This document shows positions 35,910 to 53,300 of a DNA stretch of 64,000 bases, piece after piece; position 1 is the first letter of the stretch; every line of letters begins with the position of its first letter. The stretch is from Glandiceps talaboti (taxonomy: Eukaryota > Hemichordata > Enteropneusta > Spengelidae): NCBI RefSeq assembly GCF_964340395.1, contig NC_135557.1:10547960-10611959 (forward strand), written 5' to 3'. The position numbers and the translations under genes are program-made. The notes under the pieces are model-generated. The model was not told where the DNA came from, searched no databases, and worked only from the letters and a program-made list of their open reading frames with translations.

Positions 35910-36626
35910 TGTATGTATGTATGTATGTATGCATGCATGCATGCATGCATGCATGCATGCATGCATGCATGCATGTATGTATGTATGTATGTATGTATGT
36001 ATGTATGTATGTGTGTGTGCGTGCGTGCGTGCGTGCGTGCATGTATGTGTGCATGTATGTATGTATGTATGTATGTATGTATGTATGTATTTTTGTATGT
36101 GTGTGTGCGCGCGTACGTGCGTGAGTGCGTATGTATGTATGTATGTATGTATGTATGTATGTATGTATTTATGTACGTACGTACGTACGTATGTACATGT
36201 ATGTATGTATGTATGTATGTATGTATGTATGTATGTATGTATGTATATATGTATGTATGTATGTATGTAGGTAGGTAGGTAGGTATGTAGGTAAATAGGC
36301 AGGCAGGTAGGTAGGTAGGTAGGTAGGTAGGTAGGTAGGTATGTATGTATGTAGGTAGGTATGTATGTATGTGCATGTATTGTTATTATTAATGGGATAT
36401 GTCCACCTACGCATATGTCCAAATGTAACATTTATAACTGTATAGAACATAACAGTAATGGATGGATGGATGGATGGATGGATGGGTTGACGGACAAATA
36501 TAGTGACAGACAGACAGAAACATACATACATACATACATACATACATACATACATACATACATACATACATACATACATACGCACGCACGCACACACACA
36601 CATACATACATACATACATACATACA

Positions 36627-36660
<34 letters not shown>

Positions 36661-36699
36661 CATACATACAGATAGACAGACAGACAAACAGACAGACAA

Positions 36700-36765
<66 letters not shown>
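35761..36765. repeat. 1-kb compound tetranucleotide satellite
   Basis: TATG, GTAG, GCAG, CATG and GTGC/GTAC blocks on the left, then a short unique stretch (36374-36460), a GGAT block and CATA/CACG/CAGA blocks on the right. The left (TATG) and right (CATA) halves are complementary. It occupies the intron between lectin and EGF exons of the truncated paralogue; the complete copy has only about 115 bases at the same place. Confidence 0.95.
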
Positions 36766-36767
<2 letters not shown>

Positions 36768-37135
36768 TAGACAGACAGAATATATGACAACTATCAAACC
36801 CATCGAGACACCCAGAAGGATAGCAAGTCTGTATATCGATTGGATCCAGCCAATAATGTTCATTACATGAACAGACACTAACTGATCCGGAATTACCCGT
36901 TGAGCACACCTGTTCACAGCCACCGTTGTCTATTGCACATATACCTTCGTTTAAAGTAGATCCAGACATAGGTGTATCATAAAACATATTTTCCTTCCAA
37001 ATGGATTGTTTGTCATTATCTTATCAGCTGTCATTTGGTATAGTTGCATCGATTTCGACGGAGTATAATGGAGTATAATCAATCAACATATGTTCTTTTT
37101 ATTTTCATATGTGTACTGTTATATAATGTAATATA

Positions 37136-37256
<121 letters not shown>

Positions 37257-37317
37257 TATATTCTCGGTGAGTATCAATCTGCTAAGACAGTGCTCTATAC
37301 CGCAGTGGCAGAGCGCA

Positions 37318-37444
37318 ATAGTTTTGGTAGTACTGGAACTCTTTCTTGGTTGTAACTCGCTATTAATACATTAGCAGTTGTCTGATGATCGCGCAATGCG
37401 TGAAGCTCCGAGTTACACCCAAGAAAGAGTTCCAGTACTACCAA

Positions 37445-37450
<6 letters not shown>
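37318..37450. repeat. Inverted repeat beside a (TA)n array
   Basis: The arms 37318-37359 and 37409-37450 pair almost perfectly, e.g. GGTAGTACTGGAACTC with GAGTTCCAGTACTACC. The right arm runs directly into about 44 TA units (37448-37537). Confidence 0.8.
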
Positions 37451-37539
<89 letters not shown>

Positions 37540-38732
37540 CAAACATTTTAACTATATTCTACCACTTTAACGTGATTCCCCATGGCCCCGTATGGCATAC
37601 ATCCTTTAATTTATTGATCAATTGTCTATTGTTGGCATGCATGTACCATTTGTACACAACAGATTGCAGTATTTCTTATACAATATTGAGTAGGAAAGTC
37701 TCTCCTTTTAATAAGTGACGATGACATCAACCTGTACCATTAGCTGCTTAAAACAGATCAACTGTCACCACTTCTGGCCTAGCAATTTTTTTAATAACCC
37801 GAGAGTAGTATCGACCATATTAGATTTATTGTAAGACAGTTTATGTTCATGTGAAAATTATTCAATAAAAACATTTTTGGTTTCATTGAAAACAGGAAGG
37901 TACGTGACCTTACATATTTTTAGTTCAGTATTTAAATGTGACCCAGAACAACGTTCAAATGGCAAAGTTTCGAGTTGTCACAAATGGAAAATTTACTCAG
38001 TCGAAAAATCCCGAACGTCTTCACTTGTGGATTCCAATACATGTACATCGATAGTGACAGTTATATCAGTAGATTCGATCTCATCAGTGTCAAACTCACC
38101 AGTAGATTCTGCCACTTCCGTTGAGTCAGTATCCTGTGGTCTTGAAGTTGACAACATGTTGGTGGAAATTTCACTTCCAGTATATATAGCAGTCGGCTCC
38201 GCTCGATACACAAAGCTGTGGGTCTGCATATTGACTGATGGCCAAGCTTGTGTTGTAACCGCCGCCTTCTCTGCATTTAACCTAATCCTTGCTTTCAATT
38301 CAGCTATCATGTTTACCCCCTCACAACAGCAACATTGACCTGTTATATATTGAACAAAAACATTGTATTAATAGTCGAAGACACGGTCTAAAATTACATA
38401 TAATTTAGAATATACATAAACCTTGGGATTACATTCGAATAAACGTATTTAGCTTGGGTTTTGGCAATCTTAGGTAGGATGTTTGCATTACTATGCAATG
38501 GTAGTTACTAAATTGTGTGGTAAAAATATCCTCCACGAGAATACATTCTAACCTTGCCCCAGCCACATTAAATATCCAATCAACGGTATATGCATGGGTG
38601 GATGTGTATTGATGGATTGAGCATTTGTGACAATTAACTTCCACTACACGTCATTATGAGTTTAGACATAGTACTTCACTTAAAAGCTGGAATTATCATA
38701 GAAAGATACCTTACTTTCTGTATGTACCTAGA

Positions 38733-39205
<473 letters not shown>

Positions 39206-39245
39206 TTGTTTATTATGAATAATTATGAATAGGCTTAAAACATTT

Positions 39246-39524
39246 GTTTCCGGTAACCCGACCACACCTAGTTTTCCACTGCCACCCCTAAACGTATTCG
39301 TAAAAAACTAAAAACAATAGCGAAGTCTCGCTTGAAACAATATAAAACTGTTCTTCTAATTTGTAATGGCTGTACATCTGATGAGAAGAAACCAATAATA
39401 CAGATAACATATGAAAAACAACGGAAAACATAAATACCTGAAATATATACACTCTTACACATGATATTCTTTTTTAAATCTACCTACCCCCACCTATTCT
39501 AACATAGCGCGTAATCGGAACCAG
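39246..39524. mobile_element. Dispersed repeat ending in CGGAACC, copy in truncated lectin locus
   Basis: About 280 bases from TTTCCGGTAACC-type to GTAATCGGAACC. It matches 47507-47833 (by segmental duplication), an inverted copy at 48950-49195 and a short end-fragment near 46762-46815. The independent copies show a mobile family with GGTTCCG/CGGAACC ends. Confidence 0.55.
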
Positions 39525-40539
39525 ACAGGGTTTTAGGCCTTAATATTGTAAACAAAGGCAATGATAATTCAATGTCCTTCATATGCAAATCCATAGTTAA
39601 GAAAATGACTTACCATGTCCAATATGGCTAAAATATATAAAAGGCAACATGACAATACATCCCCATACGATGGATATAAACGCCAGTAGCGGTATCACAA
39701 TAGAATGAGAGACAATAGCCATTCTTTAGTTTTCACTGTGGCAATATCTGTACACACGATGCGCATGTAATACTTTCTGGAATAACGTAAGTACCAAATT
39801 AAGTTGATTGCAGAAAACACATTGACGCACTAATATTTTATGGTCTTATGCTCTTATACTCATTTTATGACGTATGAATGTATTAAATGTGGCATTATTT
39901 GATTGGATAAGACTTACTTTTTAATTTATGTGCAGATGTATAAGCAATAAATACCTTTCATCTATATAGTACAACAAATATCAGCTCTTTCTGTACATTT
40001 CCTGCCTTACAGTATAATAAGGGAAATATGTATTATAATACATTATGGTTTAACAGAAAAAATGGTTAAGTACTAGAAATAACTGTGCAATTACGGATCT
40101 TAGAAGTCGATGAAACGGTGGTTGAATGGTAGCCTGCTTCGGATAATTTATTAATCAATATTATGTCTTAATTTTATTCAGTAATTTTCAAGGCTGGAGG
40201 ACCGAGAAAAATGAAGTCCGGTCTTTTGCACATATGTATAGATATAGCATATCACAGGAATTTGTAAATATTCACAATGGCCGGGTTGTGCAATCTGTAT
40301 ATAAGATAATGCTTAATTAGTCGATTCCAAATGACCAAATTAACAACAACAGATCTCGCTCAAACAAACAATCACTTCTAGTCATTACCCCTAACATTAT
40401 ATTACCAAATTTCATTATAATTGACCCTACCGTGTATAAGAAAATGATGTCACAGACACAGACACACTGACATACATACATACATACATACATACACACA
40501 TACATACATACACACATACATACATACATACATACATAC

Positions 40540-40574
<35 letters not shown>

Positions 40575-40813
40575 CTTTATTTAAACTCGATAGCCTCATA
40601 GGTAACAGCCTTTTTTCATGAGGGTCGAGAACAAAAAAGAACAAATTAAAATACAATGGCAGAAAAGGAGACTACATACAAATTGCAAAAAAAATGCAAT
40701 AACGGCACAAAACGTCCAACAGACAAAATACAGACAGCAAGTGACAGAAAAAATACGACCATACTAAAAATTTACATTGTCATCTATGAAACCCTGAAAG
40801 TAATGTTTATGAC

Positions 40814-40851
40814 ATACATACATACATACATACATACCCACCCACCCACCT

Positions 40852-40894
<43 letters not shown>

Positions 40895-40947
40895 TCAAAA
40901 CTTCAATATCGTAAATATTAAAACATTGATGTTGGAATAAAATCTAG
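40814..40947. mobile_element. Inverted copy of the microsatellite-tailed unit of 38733
   Basis: After CATA and CAGA blocks, the unique stretch CATCAAAACTTCAATATCGT through TTGGAATAAAATCT is the reverse complement of 38733-38782, where the same unique stretch precedes TCTG and TATG blocks. Unique flank and array were thus moved together. Confidence 0.6.
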
Positions 40948-41778
40948 TTTAACCCCCCCCCCCCCATCAACAAAAACAAACACGTCATTTTCATTTGGCT
41001 GTTTTTCAAGTATTTCCTTAAAAAGGCTTATATAATCCCTCACAGTGTTCATTTACTGTCCAGTCCGATCCAGAGTCCACAACGTGCTCTGATAGACGTT
41101 GTATTGACATATGACGTGTTTAGAGAAGTAAATCCTGATGTCCACTCTGAAGGAAAATTGTGCACAATTTAGTACCTTCAAGAGGTGGGGGTCACAAGGG
41201 CCGAACTACAAAAACGCTAATCTGAGAAAAAAGATCATAAAATGCACTCTCGTCACTATTCCCTTATGAACATAAGTCAATTTTATATAATTTTGTTTAC
41301 CATTGTCTGCCTTCATCAAAACCCCTTTGTAATGAATAGAATCCCGCACACCAGTGGGCTGAGGTGGAATATCTTTAAACGAGTTACAGAAATTGCCCAA
41401 TGAGTGTGAGATATTCCATTCCATCATTGCCCATTGGTGTGTGGGATTCTTTTTCTCGTGTCCTTTTAGGAAAACAGGTTAAAACCAGGTTATTACTGAT
41501 TAAAAATAAAAACACCAAGGACGTCTTAACTCTGTGTATTTTGTGTTTCTCTGTAAAAACATAGATCTTTTGATCCACATTCATAACAACTAATTCCAGA
41601 CATAATGATTGAGATCAACATTGTCTTTATTTCCAAAGACTCACATCAGTATAACATACAGTTATAAATATTAATTTACTAGAAAATATGCTCTCCTCTG
41701 ATTTTTTTTAAATATATTCTTTTATCAAACTGTGATGGTTAACATGTTTACCAACAACAAATCTAAATAGATATCATG

Positions 41779-41887
<109 letters not shown>

Positions 41888-42142
41888 ACAGAGAGACCAA
41901 AAATGTATGACCAAAAATTCCAGTGTTACCGGAGCTCGAGTCACACGATGGTTTACTTTTAAACATATTACACAGCGTGAGATCAAATGGACCTCACACT
42001 AGCTTTCCTACACTCTCAGCTTGCTGGAATGTGAGAATCCTTTATCCTGTTCAACCTGTCAGCATGTTGTAACTGTACTTAGCATTCAGCTGCAAAGAAA
42101 TATAGAGAACATCTTGTGTTAAGGTCAAATTGTCTATTATCA

Positions 42143-42459
42143 TTAAAGTGACCATATGGATGAAGATTGGGTATTTATTTGGGAATCTTGATTTATAAAA
42201 AAAATTATAATGGCTTCCTACTAGAAAAATTAATGTCAAACATCATATGGCAAGTCATTGTGTGTAACTCAATACATTGCAAAAGATTAATAAATTTGTA
42301 AAGATTTTGTTATTGTGCGTGCAATAACAAAGATTTTACACCTTTTTATTGTTTACCTTTTTGCAATGTATTGAGTTACACACCCAGACTTGAGCCATGA
42401 TAAAAATGTTTTATAAATAAAAAAAAAATAATCTCAATCCTCATCCATATGACCACTCC
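42143..42459. mobile_element. Palindromic MITE family, copy C
   Basis: Starts TTAAAGTGACCATATGGATG and ends CATCCATATGACCACT; the centre contains TTGTTATTG and CAATAACAA. It lies 170 bases beyond the stop codon of the complete lectin gene, in its likely 3' region. Confidence 0.75.
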
Positions 42460-42625
42460 AAACTGTAAAATCTATTACCCAGACATATTATAGTTCACCA
42501 TTACCATGGGCTAATAATTTGTGCAGTATTTTAATACACGGTGGAACAATAATTACGTCATTCATGATTCAAAGTACATTCAGAAACATAATGTAAACTA
42601 GCCATTGAGTACAGTATTATACAAA

Positions 42626-48048
<5,423 letters not shown>

Positions 48049-48059
48049 TCTTTAGTTTT

Positions 48060-50330
48060 TCCTGTGGTATTATCTGTATATAGATAACAACGTCAGGACT
48101 TATTAGTTGAGTTGATTGCAGTAAATACACTGACGAACTTGATAATATTTTATGGACTTCTACACTGACTTATGAATATATTAGATGTGGCATTACGTGA
48201 TTGGATAAGACATAATTTTAATCTGTGTTAAGATGTATAAGCAATAAATACCTGTCATCTAAATATTAACTACACAACATATGGCAGCACTTATGTGCAT
48301 TTCCTGTCTTGCAGTGTAATAAAGGAAATGTGTATTAGTATACATTATGGTTAACAGAACGAATGATTGGGTAATAAAAATAACTGTGCAAGTACGGATC
48401 TTACAAGTGGATGAAACGGCTGTTCAATGGTAACCTGTCTCGGGCTATTTTTTAATCAATATTAAGGTCCCTTCAGTAATTTTCGGAGTTGGAGGACCGA
48501 GATAAATTAAAATCAACTTCGGACTGTTGCATAAAATGCAACCATCCTACCCGACTCTGCATAGATACAGCCTATCACACGAGTTTGTAAACATTCATAC
48601 TGGGTTGGAATCAAAGAACCCCCCCCCCCTCCCCCGGAAGAGGCAACCTTTCCATGCCACCACATCTACCCAAATATCTTACCATTCTGTTATCCCTTTA
48701 CTCATGTGAGACCCACTCCTCTGCTTAAAACACAATTCCAGAGTGATTCACTGCATGGTTGTTATGTGGAACCGGTGGCAGCAATGGGATGCCAAATTAT
48801 AGATAATAAATTGGGTCAAAGCATATGTCACCGTATTCTATTTATACTATTTTATTCTCTAAACTATGACATTCTCCCAAACAATCATTTGTAAAATGTA
48901 GATAGTTTCAGCTACAATTTTCTATTAAGCCTAACTAAAAACAAGTGTGTGGTTCCGTTTATGTTCAATATTAGAAGGTGGGGTAGGTAGTTTTTTTTTT
49001 TTTTATATATATATTTTTTTCATGTGTGAGTGTCTTTTGTTCAGGTTTTCCGTTATTTTCCATATGGTCTCTGTGTTATTGGTTTCTTCCCATCAGATGT
49101 ACAACCATTAGAGATTGGAAGAACAGTTTCCGCATCCACTATTTCTTGCGAGACTTCTCAAGTTTTTATTTTCGATCAAACAATTAAGCTTATCTCACTA
49201 AGTACCACATACCACTATCAGGATCATGTTTATCATTAGAGATCGATCAGTTTCTTCGGCTGGGTGGGGAGGGGGTGGGGGTGGATTCGTAGTCTAAAAT
49301 TACCTTAAAACTCAACTCCAAATCTCCCCTACCAATGATACTATCATTGGATGTTCTGACCTTTACTATAATGATGTCATTATAAACTATAGTTTCTGAT
49401 ACTTGAATATGGTGCTGTCTTGTAAAGCTTAGAAATTATTGTCTTAAAGTGTCTGAATAGTCTCAAAATTGACATTTTAAGATTAAAATCCTCCAGGACT
49501 TCTAAGGAGAGATCCCCCAAGGACCCCACAAGAGACAGACATATCCCAATCTCAAGCTCTCTCCCTACCTCTTACTGTCAAGATGCTATTAAACTTTATT
49601 TCAAACATATTTCAGCCCTATGTAGTTGCTTTTAAAATGTTGTTGTTGTCTTGTAAAACTTGGAAATTATTGTCTGAAAGTCTCTAAATAGTCTTAAAAT
49701 TGACGTACAAATCATCCAGGGCTTCTAGGGGCCGGGAAGACCTCCTCGAACCCCCCCCCCCATGAGATGTGTACATACCCCCTTCTCAAGCTTTCCCCCA
49801 CACCTTTCACTGTTAAGATGTTATTAGACTCCTTTTATTTAGAATATATTGTAGTGTGTAGTCATAGACCCTCCACCCACCGTGTAGTCAATAACCATAT
49901 GATAGTGCTATCCTGGGATCTTATAAAGTATTTGCAAGATGGTCAAGCAGTCCACACTGAGTCACGATAAAAAAAATACCTGTCATGTGAATTTGATAAT
50001 TATGGGAGGGGTTATCATGTTATAGAATTAAGTGATGGGGGGGGGGGCAGCCTTATTTCAGTTTTACATATGGAGGGGGAGGGTTAGCGACTTTTTGTCT
50101 TGCCGATCCGATGGAAAAATCCACCGACAACCCCCCCCCGCCACTGGGGACACTGACCGGTCCCTTACTCTGCCTTGACCAACCGATATGACAGCGACAC
50201 GACTCTGGTTCGTTATTCATTTACTTCAATGTGCTGTACAAGAATGAATGGTGCCACATAACTTATTCATTGGAAATTCAGCGCCTAGAACCAAGGAAAA
50301 AAAATACCTGACGAACGAGGACGGGAATTC
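48060..50330. other. Spacer between lectin gene and ZNHIT2 (divergent genes)
   Basis: The left 500 bases belong to the lectin-locus duplication (match to 39725-40285). An inverted GGTTCCG-family copy lies at 48950-49195, and several C- or G-runs occur (48620, 49752, 50038, 50132). No exon was recognised. Confidence 0.6.
48950..49195 (-). mobile_element. Inverted copy of the GGTTCCG-family repeat
   Basis: GTGGTTCCG, GGGGTAGGTAG, a T/TA-rich stretch and TCTGTGTTATTGGTTTCTTC, then GCATCCACTATTTCTTGC, are the reverse complement of 47833 back to about 47590. It is outside the segmental duplication and therefore an independent insertion. Confidence 0.6.
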
Positions 50331-50334
50331 CCTT

Positions 50335-50347
50335 TGACCTTTGACCC
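50335..50347. promoter_or_regulatory. Candidate nuclear-receptor DR1 element at ZNHIT2 start
   Basis: TGACCTTTGACCC is a direct repeat of two receptor half-sites with one spacer base, 12 bases upstream of the ZNHIT2 ATG. DR1 sites are bound by HNF4/RXR-type receptors. A chance match is possible and binding is inference. Confidence 0.3.
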
Positions 50348-50359
50348 GGCTTCATCAGC

Positions 50360-53300
50360 ATGGCGGACAACAAAAACAGTGACACCTCCTGTGGGTTACT
50401 TTTGGCGGATAATGGAGAGCAAGACAGAGTTACGTGCAAATTGTAAGTTTTATATTTTGTGAAATGTGTTAACTTTGAAAAGATAGAGGATAAAGAAATC
50501 ATTGTAATGGTTTCAGGCACGCGTTATCGTAAACAAGGTACCACGTGTTGTCATACGAAGGTGTTACGTACATGTGTTAGTCCTGACTCCTGCTTGCATT
50601 CGGAGTAATTAATTCCTTCTCCGTACTGCGAAGAGCCAGCCGTGAAACCCGAGCTTACCAGAAATGCTGGTAACTAAAGAATGTACGCACCCTGTGGTTA
50701 AATATTAGCAATAAATCGACTATTTAGTAATTGTTGAGGGTACGTATTCCTGCTTGCAGACGGTGGTGCACGGGTCTAGATAGCTCTGGATTTATACGCT
50801 TCGGGGTTTCGACACGTCTTCTCCCACTCCGAGAAGACGTGTCGAAACCCCGAAGCGTATAAATCCAGAGCTATCTAGACCCGTGCACCACCGTCTGCAA
50901 GCAGGAATACGTACACGTGTACATGTACATTTCCCGTACGTTCAAATTGTTCAGCGATCTGAACGCGGAGTTACACAAACTTTCAAAACGTTCGACTGTG
51001 CGATAACCCTTTAAGCAGCCGATACTTTGAAAACTCGTTAAGATTTTGCGCCTATTTTCTGACCTGGCTGACACTTGAGGCAGATTCTGGCAACTGATTT
51101 TAGAACCTCGCTAGCTTGGAGTAATATACTGAAAGTATAATTACTCCAAGGTAAGAGAGAGCAGGCAAAAGGACTAAACACTATATGTCTATGCTCAGGC
51201 CACTAGTGGCCTCAGGTCTAGGCATAGACGCTATACGTGTGAAGGGTCTATGGTCTATGGGGTGCTTCTCTGTTTTGACCTTTTAATTAATTAAATTGAA
51301 TTTTCAACACATTACATTGCAGGTGTTTGAAGCAGTTCTCAAAGTACACATGTCCACGGTGCAATATTGGGTATTGTTCCATTGCTTGCTATAAAAGTGA
51401 GGTAAGATTGAGAATAAGTTACTAAAGTTTTGATATTGCAGTCAAATAAGGGCAGTACTGTATTTATTTGTTCAATTCGACACTTTCTTTACCGCTGTGT
51501 GATCCACATCTGGGCATTCCCGATGGCTCATTAATTAAAACAAAGAAATATTCAATTCAAACAAGAATTATTCGTTCTTGGAAGAGACATTGTGGCAATT
51601 GTGAGGAAGACAACAGCTTGATGGAATGTTTACAGTTAGATGTAAATTTATTCAAAAATGACACCTGACATGTACTACATGTATTTTAGGGTCACAAAAA
51701 GGTCATGGAAGCTGACTACAGTTTTTCAGATAAGACGTACTGATCATTTAATAACGATAGTAGATCAAAAGTGTTTTTATAACGCATTCAAATAATTTAT
51801 ACTATGAACGAGCCAGTCAACAAAAAATATGGATTTATAAACTGTCAGTTGTCATGATAACACATGTCTACGTCATTGGATCTGATGTGTTTGAAATTTG
51901 AGTCCAATCGCTCTGAAAATTGCCATTACTTTGAATAGGATAATTATATTACTACCCATATATTACTTCATTCAGCCGGGAAAAACTTGTGACCTAAAGG
52001 TAGACTGTAAGATAAGTTGCGACGTTTCGCCCTCACCGGCCTCCTCTCATCTGTCAGGGGTTGGCCGATGTTTGAGGGTGTACCTTACAGACTAACCTAA
52101 AGGTTGCTAAAGGGGATTAGAGAGAAATAGACAAACCTGCTGACTAAATTTGCCAGAAAACTACAGATAAAATGAATCTGACATTGACACTTTTGTTTAC
52201 ATGTATATGGCCTGATGTTTCCAACCTCTACTTAACTGTGCAGTAATGTCCTAATTCATTATGTTTGTAATTTATTTCAGCAACACTCATCATGTTCTGA
52301 GCAGTTTTACAAAGAATGTTTTATGGAAGCATTAAAAGAACAGAGAGGAAGGTCAGTAATGTTTCCTTGTTTTGTAATTTGCATAAACACAAAAATATTA
52401 GTCATTGAGGACATTTTAGTCAATCACAGTCACCCACTACACTGTATATGTTAGTGATTAGAACAATCATTACAACATTTTATTTCATTTATTTCTAGAT
52501 GAGTTGTACAATACAGTAGACTCTCTCACAGTCCTCAGGGCATTGCATTTTTCTTGTTTTGTTTTACCCTTCTAGCATGAGGTAAAATGTTATTACAGAT
52601 ACTTAGAAATGGGATGAATTATGTCTAAACCAACTCTATGTTATCCCCAGGCTAGCCCTGGCCCCTGTTTTAGCATGTGTATAGCAACTGCAGAAGCTCT
52701 CAGTGATAACACAAAACTAGCCTTATCAGGCTGTTAACTGGGCAATGAAAACATATACTGGGAGTCTTGAGGTCTACTAAAGACACAATGTGAACAACTG
52801 ATGTGTACTTGTATCTCAACAGTGATGAGGAAAAGAGGAAGATGCTAGAGATGTTGAAGAGAGTTGAAGATGAACACAATGATCTCGATAGTGATGATGA
52901 ACATGTAGAATCTATAGAAGAAAGAATAGCTGGGTTAGATTTAGGTATGAAAAATAGAGATGTTAAATATTATGTAGTGTAATCATGTTTGTTTGTTTGT
53001 CTGTTTGTCTGTCTGTCTGTCTGTATATCCGTCTGTCTATCTATCTGTCTGTCTGTCTGTCTGTCTCTGGCTGGCAGTCTCTGTCTGTCTGTCTGTCTTT
53101 CTGTCTGTCTGTCTGTCTGCGGACAGAGAGGAAAATCTTGTAATACTTGACATACAGATTTCCATTCTCAACTTTTGACCAAATTATGAGAACACTATAT
53201 TGAGAACTATTCAGTGATCCACTCAAGACCTATCTATGGTTCATATAACTGAATGTTAGAATATGTTTTTATTCTTTGAAGGAGTGTTTTTTTTTCTTTT

